DNA of 52,610 nt from an uncultured Ectothiorhodospiraceae bacterium. Lineage in GTDB: Bacteria > Pseudomonadota > Gammaproteobacteria > UBA6429 > Thiohalophilaceae. Shown here piece after piece: positions 1 through 9,631 of this stretch. The DNA lies in NCBI GenBank assembly GCA_947259575.1, contig CAMYMU010000034.1, positions 947-53,556 of the forward strand, given 5' to 3'. The first letter of the stretch is position 1. Each line of letters starts with the position of its first letter. The notes beneath the pieces are model-generated. The model saw nothing but the letters and a program-made list of their open reading frames with translations. It was not told where the DNA came from and searched no databases. The position numbers and the translations under genes are program-made.

Positions 1-180
1 TGGATCAAGCGCAGGCTCAGAGATGCTCGCGCATGACAATAAGACCAATGAGCCCAGGATTAGACCTAACTTGGGTATTAGATTGAATATTGGGAAAGAG
101 AGTTCTGATTGACGTCCCCTGCAAGGCATGTCCAGTTTCCTTATGACAAATACTTACAGGGAGGGCTGTAAAAACCCAAA
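1..180. other. Left edge, no gene seen
   Basis: This stretch lies downstream of the M23 peptidase gene, which ends at 181 on the minus strand. I see no convincing reading frame, RNA gene or strong terminator hairpin. In related gammaproteobacteria secA follows in this direction, so the secA leader may lie here or just outside the window; that is inference from gene order only. Confidence 0.4.
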
Positions 181-1110
181 TCAGTGCTTAGCTGATGCGT
201 GAATATATTTCTTTGGGTTAACTTTACGGCCATTAACCAGTACTTCGAAGTGCACGTGAGGACCTGTTGAACGTCCAGTCGTACCCATTTTAGAAATAAC
301 TTCGCCTTTTTTAACCGTCTGCCCGACTTCGACAAGGTTTTTCAGATTGTGACCATAGCGTGTTACATAACCCTTACCATGGTTGATCTCAACAAGATTT
401 CCATAGCCAGACTTGCGACCTGAAAACTGAACCACGCCCGCCGCAACGGCGACAACATCAGAGCCAAGTTTGCCCGCAAAGTCGACACCCGCATGGTGTA
501 CGCGGCGGCCAGAGAATGGGTCGGTACGAAGACCAAAGTAAGATGATAACCAGCCGCGTGATACAGGGCGTCCTGTCGGCATAACTTCGGCCTCCAGGTT
601 ACGAGTCATAAGCATGGTTTCAAGTACATCTAGCTGCTTACTACGGTCATCAAGTTGTGCTGACAGTCCGTTCAGTGCAGACACAAAATCAGGTACCTGT
701 ATCTGACTACCCTGAGTTACTTCAGGACCACCTTGGGCAGGTGGGCTTTCAAAATCGAATTCGCCTTTATCCAGATTAGCCATATGAGTCAGACGTGTGC
801 CTAGTGCATCTAGACGAATCACATGCGCCTGCAACTTACCTAGGCGTAGCGCGAGGGCGTTGAGGTTATCTTCTGCTTTGTGAGTGACTTCTGAGAGGGC
901 GAGACGTTGAGAATCAAGTTCGGCTTGGACAGCGACCGTGAGGTCATCAGGGTTGGCCTGCATATGGGCCACACCAAGTTGGTATCCTGCAAACACCAAA
1001 ACAGCAGGTACAACGACGAAAAACCCGACTACAAGCGCTGCCAACTTTTTCTGGCAGAGCGTAACGAGACCTGAGCACCCTTTTTTACGTCTTAATACAA
1101 CGATATTCAT
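181..1110 (-). CDS. M23 (LytM-type) zinc metallopeptidase, membrane-anchored
   Basis: Predicted peptidoglycan endopeptidase of family M23, acting in the periplasm. The 309-residue protein has a short basic N-terminus, one hydrophobic anchor at about residues 22-43, a heptad-like coiled region at about 60-110, and a C-terminal LytM domain from about 185 to 300. The zinc-ligand motifs are complete: HxxxD at H206/D210 and HxH at H285/H287, so it should be an active enzyme rather than a degenerate EnvC/NlpD-type activator. It starts with ATG but has no clear ribosome-binding site. It sits between the lpxC side of the dcw cluster and, by analogy with relatives, secA, and is divergent from dciA across about 180 bases. 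Its cross-link specificity cannot be read from sequence. Confidence 0.93.
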   Translation of the reverse strand: MNIVVLRRKKGCSGLVTLCQKKLAALVVGFFVVVPAVLVFAGYQLGVAHMQANPDDLTVAVQAELDSQRLALSEVTHKAEDNLNALALRLGKLQAHVIRLDALGTRLTHMANLDKGEFDFESPPAQGGPEVTQGSQIQVPDFVSALNGLSAQLDDRSKQLDVLETMLMTRNLEAEVMPTGRPVSRGWLSSYFGLRTDPFSGRRVHHAGVDFAGKLGSDVVAVAAGVVQFSGRKSGYGNLVEINHGKGYVTRYGHNLKNLVEVGQTVKKGEVISKMGTTGRSTGPHVHFEVLVNGRKVNPKKYIHASAKH

Positions 1111-1289
1111 TTTTTACACGCCACTGGATGAAGACAAAATGTCTGACTTCTCAAATAGTTATCGGTTAGGTAATGTATAACTTTATTTTTATTTACTTAA
1201 GGATTGATTTCCCACACAATCCTGGAGTATTAGTTAACAAAATTTAACTAAGCCCTACGTAAATAGCAAGTTATATTTACCCAAAGATT

Positions 1290-1742
1290 ATGAAATTAAG
1301 TCGGTCACTAGACAAGGTTCTTCAAGAAGCAGATTCCGATCTTGGGATCCTAGTCACAAGAACAAGGCAATTAAGTGGGTTGACTAAGCGATTTCGCTCG
1401 CTATTAGAACCTGCTTTGGCCCCTCACTGTTATATAGGCAATATTGTTGATGATCATATGACGGTTATGGTCGATTCTGCGGCATGGGCAAGTAAATTCC
1501 GCTTCTACAGCCAGAGTATCATCCCTAGTCTGAACGCATTACACCCCTCTTTTAGTAAAATTAAACACATTCAGACAAAAATATTGAGCCCCCGCTATGA
1601 ACCCGCACCGGTCCCCTACAAACGGCCTGAACTCAACCAGGAAAACGCAGCTGGGCTGAAAACACTTGCAGATAGTGTTGATGATGATGCTTTGGAAGAG
1701 GCGCTGACACGGCTTGCACAACGGGCAAAACAGGAAAACTAA
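1290..1742 (+). CDS. dciA: DciA-like DUF721 protein (replicative helicase loader family)
   Basis: A 150-residue DUF721 protein. The family includes DciA, which interacts with the DnaB replicative helicase and replaces DnaC/DnaI loaders in many bacteria. The N-terminal half (about 1-95) carries the conserved DUF721 region, with the typical pattern of a hydrophobic beta hairpin and a W-A-x-K/R-x-R stretch (about 65-72); the C-terminal tail is polar and ends in a predicted helix. Its place beside lpxC, opposite to the dcw cluster, is usual for gammaproteobacterial dciA. The ATG has no good Shine-Dalgarno sequence. The gene converges on lpxC, with a perfect hairpin between them at 1775-1804. The family call is from pattern; helicase interaction is inferred. 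Confidence 0.82.
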   Translation: MKLSRSLDKVLQEADSDLGILVTRTRQLSGLTKRFRSLLEPALAPHCYIGNIVDDHMTVMVDSAAWASKFRFYSQSIIPSLNALHPSFSKIKHIQTKILSPRYEPAPVPYKRPELNQENAAGLKTLADSVDDDALEEALTRLAQRAKQEN

Positions 1743-1774
1743 AGCTTACTTGTAGGGATTATAGCGAGTAAGGG

Positions 1775-1804
1775 CTGATTATCGTAGAAAACTACGATAA
1801 TCAG
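1775..1804. terminator. Perfect 13-bp hairpin between convergent dciA and lpxC
   Basis: The arms at 1775-1787 and 1792-1804 are exact reverse complements around an AAAA loop. Position between two converging genes suggests a bidirectional terminator. T-runs next to the stem are short, so termination strength is uncertain. Confidence 0.65.
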
Positions 1805-1830
1805 TAAAATCAATAAGTTAGCTGCCTAAG

Positions 1831-2742
1831 TTAACTGGCCTGCACAGGCTGCATAAATGAAATCGGCGCCTTTTTTTCGTCTTCGAAGGTCACTAATTCC
1901 CAGGCATTCTCGTTCGCAATCAGGGTGCGCAGCAGTTTATTATTCAAGGCATGTCCTGATTTATGGCCGCTAAAGGCGCCAATCAGGCTTCGTCCTAGTA
2001 AATAGAGGTCACCGATAGAATCCAGGATCTTATGCTTCACAAATTCGTCCATGTAGCGCAATCCATCTTCGTTTAGTACACGGTAATCATCCAAAACAAC
2101 TGCGTTGTCCAGGCTGCCGCCAAGGGCCAAATTATTGGCGCGTAAGGTCTCAATCTGGTTCATGAAGCCGAAAGTACGCGCACGAGAGATTTCTTTTACA
2201 AATGATGTGGTAGAAAAGTCGACTTCGGCCTTCTGGTGACCTTCCTTAAAGGCAGGATGGTCAAAATCAATGGAAAAACCGACCTTAAAGCCGTCAAAAG
2301 GCTCAAATTTGACCCATTTATCGCCATCTTCAACCATCACAGGTTTCTTGATACGAATGAACCGTTTTGGTGCATTCTGCTCTTCGATGCCTGCAGATTG
2401 GATCAAAAAGACAAAAGGACCTGCACTACCATCCATAATCGGCACTTCTGCCGCATTCAGATCGATGTACGCATTATCAATACCAAGTCCTGCGAGGGCA
2501 GAGAGCAGGTGCTCAACAGTTGATATACGTACCCCATCTTTAATGAGGGTGGTTGAGAGTGTGGTATCGCCAACATTCTCAGGAATTGCAGGAATTTCAA
2601 CAGGTTCGCTCAAATCAACGCGGCGAAAAATAATCCCTGCATCCGGCATTGCGGGCCGAAGCGTCAGATAAACCTTTTCCCCTGTGTGTAATCCAACACC
2701 GGTTGCGCGGATAACATTTTTTAAAGTACGTTGTTTGATCAA
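1831..2742 (-). CDS. lpxC: UDP-3-O-acyl-N-acetylglucosamine deacetylase
   Basis: Zinc deacetylase that catalyses the first committed step of lipid A synthesis in the cytoplasm. The 303 residues match the usual length (about 305) and the family N-terminus [10 protein letters not shown]. Zinc ligands are visible at H78, H237 and D241, and catalytic residues at E77, D245 and H264, inside the EHLLSAL, HKILD and SGH contexts. The start codon is TTG (2740-2742), with AAAGG a few bases upstream; homology of the first residues fixes this start. It is the last gene of the dcw cluster, 218 bases after ftsZ, so it may have its own promoter; a TAATAT-like -10 lies about 40 bases upstream but has no good -35. 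The protein ends PVQAS; whether it is degraded through its tail, as in E. coli, is not known. Confidence 0.98.
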   Translation of the reverse strand: MIKQRTLKNVIRATGVGLHTGEKVYLTLRPAMPDAGIIFRRVDLSEPVEIPAIPENVGDTTLSTTLIKDGVRISTVEHLLSALAGLGIDNAYIDLNAAEVPIMDGSAGPFVFLIQSAGIEEQNAPKRFIRIKKPVMVEDGDKWVKFEPFDGFKVGFSIDFDHPAFKEGHQKAEVDFSTTSFVKEISRARTFGFMNQIETLRANNLALGGSLDNAVVLDDYRVLNEDGLRYMDEFVKHKILDSIGDLYLLGRSLIGAFSGHKSGHALNNKLLRTLIANENAWELVTFEDEKKAPISFMQPVQAS

Positions 2743-2806
2743 AGCCTTTATCCTCTAGCTATTTGTTATAACTCGAATATTATGCAAATTGCCTGCCAGC
2801 ACTTCA

Positions 2807-2884
2807 TTAGGTAATACTAATAGCCATTCGGCAAACAGGTGATGATAAATCAACCATAGCCGGTAGGGCAATAGCTAAAATCAT
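2807..2884 (-). CDS. Putative 25-residue small protein or leader peptide between ftsZ and lpxC
   Basis: A short open frame of 25 codons plus stop lies in the 218-base gap between ftsZ and lpxC. The ATG at 2882-2884 is preceded by GGAGGG with an 8-base spacer, a better Shine-Dalgarno than most genes in this window. The product would begin MILAIALPAM and is mostly hydrophobic with one cysteine. The ten bases GGAGGGCAGA in its leader are identical to those before the ftsZ start, so the site may be a duplicated ftsZ leader. No homologue is recognised. It could be a real small protein, a leader peptide for lpxC, or chance. Confidence 0.3.
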   Translation of the reverse strand: MILAIALPAMVDLSSPVCRMAISIT

Positions 2885-2960
2885 AGCGTCTGCCCTCCGT
2901 ATATCTTTAATTCACCACACAATTCTCAATTTAGCCTATTTTGCATAATAACCCACCATT

Positions 2961-4109
2961 TTAATCAGCCTGGCGTCTCAAAAATGCAGGGATGTCCAGG
3001 TAGTCCATATTACCGGAGACCTCTGCATCATATTTATCGCCAGATGCCTTTTTGCGGATTACTGTGGGTCGATCTAGTTTTTCATAATCAACTTCCCCAC
3101 TATTAGTACGATCCACGACGAGCTTGGGCGTTTCGTTCCGTTCAATTCCACCACCCAATCCAGTCGCCACTACAGTGACGCGTAATTCGCCACTCAGTTC
3201 AGGGTCGATCACAGTTCCGACGACCACTGTTGCATTTTCTGAGGCAAATGACTTGATAGTGTTACCGACTTCCTCGAACTCACCAATAGCAAGGTCCATT
3301 CCAGCGGTGACGTTCACCAGGATGCCACGGGCACCGGCAAGGTTTACATCTTCCAACAGTGGACTGGCAATCGCCGCTTCTGCTGCTTCCTGTGCGCGAC
3401 TCTCACCTGATGCACGACCTGAACCCATCATCGCCATGCCCATTTCTGACATGACAGTGCGTACATCGGCAAAGTCGACATTGATAAGACCCGGACGAGT
3501 GATCAGCTCGGCAATACCTTGAACCGCGCCGAGTAATACATCATTAGCTGCTTTAAAGGCATCCAATAGTGTGATGTTCTTACCCAGAACACTCAGGAGC
3601 TTTTCATTTGGAATCGTGATTAACGAATCAACAAAGGTTTTCAGCTCTGTGGTACCGTCCAGTGCAATTTCCATTCGCTTCTTGCCTTCAAATGGAAAGG
3701 GTTTCGTGACAACCGCAACTGTCAGGATACCCATCTCTTTGGCAACTTGTGCAACAATCGGAGCACCACCGGTACCAGTACCACCGCCCATGCCTGCAGT
3801 AATGAATACCATGTCCGCACCTTCGAGTACTTCCTGAATGCGTTCACGATCTTCCATCGCAGCCTGACGACCAATGTTTGGATCTGCACCAGCACCCAAA
3901 CCCTTTGTGATCGTGCTACCCAACTGCAACAAAGTTTTGGCTGCGCTGTTTTTCATTGCCTGTGCATCTGTGTTGGCAACGATAAACTCCACGCCTTCAA
4001 TATTTTGCTGCAACATGTGTTCAACGGCATTTCCACCACCACCGCCGACACCCACAACTTTAATTACTGCTTCTTGCGAGTAATTATCCATTAGTTCAAA
4101 CATACTCAT
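2961..4109 (-). CDS. ftsZ: Cell-division GTPase, tubulin homologue
   Basis: FtsZ polymerises into the cytokinetic ring under the inner membrane. The 382-residue protein has the tubulin signature GGGTGTG at 108-114, the T7 synergy loop NVDFAD at about 210-215, a short linker and the conserved C-terminal peptide ([14 protein letters not shown]) that binds FtsA, ZipA and others. The start is placed at ATG 4107-4109 because GGAGGG lies 7 bases upstream; an in-frame TTG five codons earlier falls on that ribosome-binding site and is unlikely. The second ATG (4101-4103, MFEL) corresponds to the E. coli start and is the main alternative. It follows ftsA after about 100 bases, a gap holding a small hairpin. 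Confidence 0.97.
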   Translation of the reverse strand: MSMFELMDNYSQEAVIKVVGVGGGGGNAVEHMLQQNIEGVEFIVANTDAQAMKNSAAKTLLQLGSTITKGLGAGADPNIGRQAAMEDRERIQEVLEGADMVFITAGMGGGTGTGGAPIVAQVAKEMGILTVAVVTKPFPFEGKKRMEIALDGTTELKTFVDSLITIPNEKLLSVLGKNITLLDAFKAANDVLLGAVQGIAELITRPGLINVDFADVRTVMSEMGMAMMGSGRASGESRAQEAAEAAIASPLLEDVNLAGARGILVNVTAGMDLAIGEFEEVGNTIKSFASENATVVVGTVIDPELSGELRVTVVATGLGGGIERNETPKLVVDRTNSGEVDYEKLDRPTVIRKKASGDKYDAEVSGNMDYLDIPAFLRRQAD

Positions 4110-4182
4110 ACCTCTGCCCTCCAACTACTAGTTAAACAACAAGAAACTGTTTGAATCCATTTCATCCAGTCTCCTGAACATC

Positions 4183-4206
4183 GAAATTACGCGTAAACGT
4201 AATTTC
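4183..4206 (-). other. 9-bp inverted repeat in the ftsA-ftsZ gap
   Basis: Arms at 4183-4191 and 4198-4206 are perfect complements with a 6-base loop, directly after the ftsA stop codon. The stem is AT-rich and lacks a following T-run, so a transcript-stability or processing element is as likely as a partial terminator. Function is inferred only from position. Confidence 0.35.
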
Positions 4207-5442
4207 CTAAAAATTACCTTGAAACCAACTCTTCATTCTCTTAACTACAGAACGTAAACTTCCACTCATCCGCACTTCCGCTTCTCGCATGGCACGATTG
4301 TGAAAACCAAATAACAACAAACCCACACCGGTTGAGAAAATGGGATTTTTAACCACATCAACCAGACCGGTAATAAACTGAGGTAAGCCAAGACGCACAG
4401 GCATATGGAAGATCTCTTCTGAAAGTTCAACAACACCTTCCATCTTTGCGCTTCCGCCGGTCAACACCACACCTGCTGCGCACAAATCTTCAAAGCCACT
4501 GCGACGCAATTCTGCCTGGACCAGTGTGAACAGCTCTTCATAACGAGGCTCAACCACTTCCGCTAAGGTTTGTCGCGCTAAGCGTCTTGCGGGTCTCTCA
4601 CCCACGCTTGGCACTTCAATGGACTCATCAGGACTGGCCAGTTGTGTCAGTGCACAGGCATACTTTATTTTGATCTCTTCTGCGTGTTGCGTGGGTGTAC
4701 GAAGCGCAACGGCAATGTCATTTGTCACTTGATCACCAGCAATTGGTATCACGGCTGTGTGACGAATAGCGCCTTCAGTGAATACCGCCATATCAGTTGT
4801 GCCGCCACCAATATCAACCAGGCAGACACCTAATTCTTTTTCATCTTCAGTCAATACGGCATAACTGGAAGCAAGTTGCTCAAGAATGATGTCATCGACT
4901 TCAAGTCCACAACGTCTTACACACTTAATGATATTTTGTGCCGCACTCACTGCACCGGTGACCATGTGAACTTTGGCTTCCAGTCGAACACCGGACATAC
5001 CAATCGGCTCACGTATCCCTTCCTGGTTATCAATAATGAATTCTTGCGGAAGAATATGCAGGATGCGTTGATCGGCGGGAATAGCAACCGCACGCGCTGC
5101 ATCAATTACACGTTCAACATCTGCTGTAGTGACCTCTTTATCACGAATAGCAACAATGCCATGTGAGTTGAGACTTCTTATATGACTACCGGCGATACCA
5201 GCATAGACAGAGTGAATCTGACAACCTGCCATTAATTCTGCTTCTTCTACTGCACGTTGTATCGACTGCACGGTGGATTCAATATTGACGACAACGCCCT
5301 TCTTTAAACCCCGTGATGGATGCGAACCAATTCCAATCACTTCTATTTCGTTCTCAGGCGTGACTTCTCCCACGATCGCGACGACCTTGGATGTACCGAT
5401 ATCCAATCCGACGATCAAGTTTTTCTCACCCTTTTTAGACAC
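4207..5442 (-). CDS. ftsA: Actin-like cell-division protein that anchors FtsZ
   Basis: FtsA is an actin-fold ATPase that tethers FtsZ to the inner membrane and recruits later divisome proteins. The 411 residues show phosphate-1 (VGLDIGTSK, about 11-19), the inserted 1C domain at about 85-165, phosphate-2 (DIGGGTTD at 210-217) and an adenosine-binding LTGGSAKMEG stretch at about 330. The C-terminus (RMKSWFQGNF) is the amphipathic membrane-targeting helix. ATG start. The gene follows ftsQ after 17 bases and precedes ftsZ, the canonical ftsQ-ftsA-ftsZ order. Confidence 0.97.
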   Translation of the reverse strand: MSKKGEKNLIVGLDIGTSKVVAIVGEVTPENEIEVIGIGSHPSRGLKKGVVVNIESTVQSIQRAVEEAELMAGCQIHSVYAGIAGSHIRSLNSHGIVAIRDKEVTTADVERVIDAARAVAIPADQRILHILPQEFIIDNQEGIREPIGMSGVRLEAKVHMVTGAVSAAQNIIKCVRRCGLEVDDIILEQLASSYAVLTEDEKELGVCLVDIGGGTTDMAVFTEGAIRHTAVIPIAGDQVTNDIAVALRTPTQHAEEIKIKYACALTQLASPDESIEVPSVGERPARRLARQTLAEVVEPRYEELFTLVQAELRRSGFEDLCAAGVVLTGGSAKMEGVVELSEEIFHMPVRLGLPQFITGLVDVVKNPIFSTGVGLLLFGFHNRAMREAEVRMSGSLRSVVKRMKSWFQGNF

Positions 5443-5459
5443 TGTCTTTTCCCTCGTCC

Positions 5460-6218
5460 TTATCCCTTGTTTAACTTACGCCAGCCAACTGCAAGACCAT
5501 TGCTATAGCGCATGTCGATTCTTGCAATCTCTGCTGCTCGCTTTACTAATACTTTTTTATAAACTCTCGCGAAACGTTCTAACCTGCTCTCAATCTTTTC
5601 ACGCCCAAGCAACACATTAATCTCGTTACTTAGTTCAAGAGTGTAAGCACCCCGTGAGTCAAGATTCACACTAGCGATCTCAATCCCTAATGGAGCAATT
5701 ACCTGTTTAGCGGTTTTATAAAATTCCGTCATGTTTCGTTCCATGCCAACAGGCCCATCAAAAACTGGTAGACCGACGGGATAACTTTCTTCAAACGGTA
5801 AAATAATTGCACCCTGATGATTCACGAGTCCTCCTTTTGCCCATATGGCGGTTGCTTTTTCTTCTACAACACTGATTGAAATTGTATCTGGCCAAATTCG
5901 ACTAACACTCGCAGATGTAATCCAGGGCAATGATTCTACGGCTCGCTGTACATCAGAGACGTTTACCGCGAAGTAACCACCTTCGATTGTTTCTGCTATT
6001 ACTGTCCGTAACATTGCTTCATCGACTTTGACAAAGCTGCCTAATGCATGAATCTTTTTAATCGGCAAGGTATCGGGTTGACGCAGTTCGTTCACTGCCC
6101 AGACTAAAAATGCGACTACGGCTAACACAACAACCACTCGTCGCAAGATGCCATTATTGAAGGGCATCCAAGGCTTGGTTTGGAGATAAACCGCTTGTTG
6201 ACTAGCGCGAGTTGACAT
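5460..6218 (-). CDS. ftsQ: Divisome protein FtsQ (POTRA domain)
   Basis: FtsQ links cytoplasmic and periplasmic divisome parts and binds FtsB/FtsL. The 252-residue product has a cytoplasmic N-terminal tail, one transmembrane helix at about residues 26-42 (VVVVLAVVAFLVWAV), a POTRA domain at about 52-120 and the FtsQ beta domain beyond. The start is taken at ATG 6216-6218, with AGAGG 6-7 bases upstream; an ATG five codons earlier overlaps that site and is less likely. It overlaps the end of ddl by 17 bases, suggesting translational coupling. Confidence 0.93.
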   Translation of the reverse strand: MSTRASQQAVYLQTKPWMPFNNGILRRVVVVLAVVAFLVWAVNELRQPDTLPIKKIHALGSFVKVDEAMLRTVIAETIEGGYFAVNVSDVQRAVESLPWITSASVSRIWPDTISISVVEEKATAIWAKGGLVNHQGAIILPFEESYPVGLPVFDGPVGMERNMTEFYKTAKQVIAPLGIEIASVNLDSRGAYTLELSNEINVLLGREKIESRLERFARVYKKVLVKRAAEIARIDMRYSNGLAVGWRKLNKG

Positions 6219-7203
6219 TGGTTTCCTCTGCATTTTTACCGTTACCTTGCTCCGTTATCGTGCTTACCACGATTCGATAAACAAGCTCATCAAATTCTAT
6301 TCCTGCAGCTTTTGCTGCCATGGGTACCAAGCTATGATCTGTCATACCTGGCACCGTATTTAGTTCGATAATGTAAGGTTTACTATCCTGATCACAGATG
6401 ATGTCTACCCTTCCCCAACCTTCCGCACCAATGGTCTGAAATGTTGATAATGCGAGTCGTTGCAAACGTGCTTCTTCATCGGCACTTAAACCACATGGAC
6501 AATGATATTGAGTGTCATCCGAAACGTATTTTGCTTCGTAGTCATAAAATGCACGTGCCGTCTCGAGACGAATAACGGGCAAGGCCTGCCCGGCTAACAC
6601 TGCAACGGTATATTCGCTACCGGTGACCCATTGTTCAGCGAACACCAGGCCATCGTATTTCGCAGCAAGTTGATAAGCAGAAAATATTTGTTTCTCCTCA
6701 TCAACTTTACTCATGCCAATACTTGATCCTTCCAGGGCTGGTTTTACCATTAGAGGTAAACCAAGTTCGGCAACGACATAATTCAAATCAACATCATCAT
6801 CGAGTTGCATATATTTTGGTGTTGGTAAATTTGCACCACCCAATAGTTGCTTGGTACGTAACTTATCCATCGCTATCGCGGATGCCATCACGCCGCTACC
6901 GGTGTAAGGAATGTTCAGCACTTCAAGCGCACCCTGGATCACACCGTCTTCGCCTCCTGGTCCGTGTAAAACAATGAAGGCACGATCAAAGTTTCCTTCC
7001 TGCAACTCAGCAAGGATGGTTGCACGATCCACATCAATACCAACTGCATCGACGCCTCTTTTTTGCAGTGCTGCTAAAACGGCTTGCCCACTATTCAGTG
7101 AAACTTCACGTTCCGATGACCAGCCCCCCATTAACACGGCAATCTTGCCCAGTGTTTCTGGTGTTGGTAATTTGTCAGCATGCAATGTCACTACCGTACC
7201 CAT
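6202..7203 (-). CDS. ddlB: D-alanine--D-alanine ligase
   Basis: ATP-grasp ligase that joins two D-alanines for the peptidoglycan stem. The 333 residues are longer than E. coli DdlB (306) because of about 17 extra residues at the N-terminus and some at the C-terminus. Key family blocks are present: GGWSSEREVSL at about 26-36, HGPGGEDGVIQGALE at about 79-93, and a C-terminal ELNTVPGMTDHSLVP ATP/magnesium-binding block. The ATG lies directly after an AAAGG with very short spacing, so a GTG at codon 5 or a later start is possible. It follows the murB stop after 5 bases. The dcw location favours the ddlB name. Confidence 0.95.
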   Translation of the reverse strand: MGTVVTLHADKLPTPETLGKIAVLMGGWSSEREVSLNSGQAVLAALQKRGVDAVGIDVDRATILAELQEGNFDRAFIVLHGPGGEDGVIQGALEVLNIPYTGSGVMASAIAMDKLRTKQLLGGANLPTPKYMQLDDDVDLNYVVAELGLPLMVKPALEGSSIGMSKVDEEKQIFSAYQLAAKYDGLVFAEQWVTGSEYTVAVLAGQALPVIRLETARAFYDYEAKYVSDDTQYHCPCGLSADEEARLQRLALSTFQTIGAEGWGRVDIICDQDSKPYIIELNTVPGMTDHSLVPMAAKAAGIEFDELVYRIVVSTITEQGNGKNAEETNVNSR

Positions 7204-7208
7204 ACCTT

Positions 7209-8162
7209 TTACTGTTCACCTACGATTTTTACTTCACGTTGCAATTCAACGCCCATTTGTTCTTTAACTGTCTGTTGAACCTTAGTGATAAGGTCTTCAA
7301 TATCTGCTGCACTTGCAGTACCTGTATTGACAATAAAATTGGCATGTTTATCTGAAACACATGCGCCACCAAGGCAAGTCCCTTTTAAACCACAAGATTC
7401 AATCAGTCGTGCCGCGTAATCATTTTCAGGATTACGAAATACTGAACCGGCATTGGGTTGTTGTGTCGGTTGACTCGCTCCTCTTTTGTTCAACAACGCC
7501 TTTATCTTGCTCTGACTTTCATCCGCATCACCTGGTGCCAGTTTCAACACACAGGAAACAAACCATTCTTCGCCTTTTTCACCTTCTTCAAAAGTGCCAC
7601 TCACATGTCGGTAGCCCACTTCATATTCATTCGGTGAGCGTGTAGTGAGTTCACCTTGACGATTTATTGTCTGTACTGACTCAACGATATCCCAGGTTTC
7701 ACCACCAAAAGCACCCGCATTCATCGCCAATGCGCCACCCATCGTCCCTGGAATACCGCATAAAAATTCTGCACCGGTTAAAGCATTCCTGGCGGAAACC
7801 TTCGCCGCCTTCGGACAAGCAACACCTGCCTCAACATAAAGACGTTGCTCATCAAGGACTTCAACACTATTTAAGACACCACTCGTACAAATCACAGTGC
7901 CATCAAAGCCTGCATCCCTTACTAACAAGTTACTACCCAGTCCTAACCAATATAATTTTTCATTAGCAGGTATTGTTGATAAAAATAAACTCAGGTCTTC
8001 AATATCAGCCGGTTGGTAAAAACGTTTTACCGCACCGCCAACACGCCATGACGTATGGCGCGACAACACTTCGTGCTCTTTTAAGACACCGCGCAACTGT
8101 TTACTTGTCTCTGTTGTCATGCCGTTGGCTACCATGTCACTCGTTAAAACCTGCTTCTTCAC
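7209..8162 (-). CDS. murB: UDP-N-acetylenolpyruvoylglucosamine reductase
   Basis: FAD- and NADPH-dependent reductase that makes UDP-MurNAc. The 317-residue protein has the FAD-binding block GLGSNLLVR (74-82), the glycine-rich GIPGTMGG (136-143), a YR pair at 184-185 and NAGSVFRNP with the probable proton-donor serine at S240. This domain pattern fits the shorter type II MurB usual in dcw clusters rather than the E. coli type. The start shown is GTG (8160-8162), 11 bases after the murC stop with a poor ribosome-binding site; the ATG at codon 15 is an alternative. Confidence 0.95.
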   Translation of the reverse strand: MKKQVLTSDMVANGMTTETSKQLRGVLKEHEVLSRHTSWRVGGAVKRFYQPADIEDLSLFLSTIPANEKLYWLGLGSNLLVRDAGFDGTVICTSGVLNSVEVLDEQRLYVEAGVACPKAAKVSARNALTGAEFLCGIPGTMGGALAMNAGAFGGETWDIVESVQTINRQGELTTRSPNEYEVGYRHVSGTFEEGEKGEEWFVSCVLKLAPGDADESQSKIKALLNKRGASQPTQQPNAGSVFRNPENDYAARLIESCGLKGTCLGGACVSDKHANFIVNTGTASAADIEDLITKVQQTVKEQMGVELQREVKIVGEQ

Positions 8163-8173
8163 TTTTACTTAGA

Positions 8174-9631
8174 TCAAGCATCAAGTTGATCCTCTAATAA
8201 AATTTTTATCTTGCTTGCAATTGCACCTACGTTACCGGCACCTTGTGTCAACAAAATATCTCCGTCTGCCAATATGCCGTGTAGTGCTTCTGGTAATTGA
8301 TCAATAGACTCAACAAACACAGGGTCGACTTTGCCACGTGTACGTATTGCCCTGGAAAGCGCACGACCGTCAGCACCAGCAATCGGTGCCTCACCTGCTG
8401 GATACACATCGAGCAGTACCAAACAATCAACTTCCGACAGGACCATGCTAAAGTCTTCAAACAAATCACGTGTCCGTGTATAACGATGTGGTTGAAAAAC
8501 CAAAACCAGGCGACGCTCTGGCCAGCCACTACGAATCGCCTGTACAACTGCTGCAACTTCACGAGGATGGTGACCGTAGTCATCAATATGCATGACCGAG
8601 CCAGTTGCAATACGAATATCTCCGTATTTCTGGAAACGTCGTCCGATGCCTTGAAAACTACGAAAAGCATCGATAATTGATTTGTCTTCAACACCTATCT
8701 CATGGGCAACCGCGACCGCGGCAAGCGCGTTCAGGATGTTGTAATGCCCAGGCATATTTAACGAAAGAGACAAGCTATCTTCACGATCTGGTAGATTGAC
8801 TCTGAAGTGTGTCTGGAATCCATCACTAGTAATATCAGATACGCGCACATCCGCATCTTCGCTCATACCGTAGGTAATAATTGGCCGGGTAATTTGTGGA
8901 ATAATTTCACGCACCACTGGATCGTCAATACAAAGAACTGCCAAGCCATAAAATGGCAGGTGATGTAGAAATTCGACAAAGGTGTTTTTGAGTACTTCAA
9001 AATCACCACCGTATGTCTCCATATGGTCAGCATCAATATTTGTAACTACCGCTAGCATTGGCTGTAAGTGCATAAAGGATGCATCGCTCTCATCTGCCTC
9101 TGCGACCAGGTATCTTCCAGAACCGAGTCGTGCATTAGTATCTGCACTATTTAATTTGCCACCGATGACAAATGTAGGATCCAAGCCATCTTCAGCGAGA
9201 ACGCTGGCAACAAAACTGGTTGTTGTTGTCTTGCCGTGGGTACCAGCAACCGCGATGCCATATCTAAAGCGCATCAGTTCAGCCAACATCTCAGCACGTG
9301 GTACAACCGGAATTCGACTTTCATGCGCAGCGACTACTTCCGGGTTGTCTTGTTTAACTGCAGTTGAGGTTACAACCACATCGCAACCGACAATATTTTC
9401 TTCGCTATGTCCGATGGTAACCGTCGCACCCATATTTTCTAATCGTTCAGTCACTGCATTATTCTGAATATCAGAACCGCTTACCTCATATCCAAGATTA
9501 AGTACCACTTCTGCAATACCGCTCATGCCCGCACCACCGATGCCCACAAAATGGACACGCTGAATACGACCCATACCAGGTTCACCCCGGCCGGTTTTAA
9601 CATCGGTACTACGGCGTGCGTGCAGGATCAT
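8174..9631 (-). CDS. murC: UDP-N-acetylmuramate--L-alanine ligase
   Basis: Mur ligase that adds L-alanine to UDP-MurNAc. The 485-residue protein has an N-terminal nucleotide-binding [11 protein letters not shown] block (about 29-39), the ATP-binding P-loop [10 protein letters not shown], the DDYGHHP motif of the family, and a C-terminal domain ending near GAGNVG. The start is placed at ATG 9629-9631, preceded by GGAGG with a 7-base spacer and overlapping the murG stop as ATGA; a TTG six codons upstream lies inside murG and before that site. Confidence 0.97.
   Translation of the reverse strand: MILHARRSTDVKTGRGEPGMGRIQRVHFVGIGGAGMSGIAEVVLNLGYEVSGSDIQNNAVTERLENMGATVTIGHSEENIVGCDVVVTSTAVKQDNPEVVAAHESRIPVVPRAEMLAELMRFRYGIAVAGTHGKTTTTSFVASVLAEDGLDPTFVIGGKLNSADTNARLGSGRYLVAEADESDASFMHLQPMLAVVTNIDADHMETYGGDFEVLKNTFVEFLHHLPFYGLAVLCIDDPVVREIIPQITRPIITYGMSEDADVRVSDITSDGFQTHFRVNLPDREDSLSLSLNMPGHYNILNALAAVAVAHEIGVEDKSIIDAFRSFQGIGRRFQKYGDIRIATGSVMHIDDYGHHPREVAAVVQAIRSGWPERRLVLVFQPHRYTRTRDLFEDFSMVLSEVDCLVLLDVYPAGEAPIAGADGRALSRAIRTRGKVDPVFVESIDQLPEALHGILADGDILLTQGAGNVGAIASKIKILLEDQLDA

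Noticed and set aside
4110-4124. Five-codon longer FtsZ beginning at TTG
   Set aside because: The extra codons overlie the GGAGGG ribosome-binding site and family N-termini do not extend this far.
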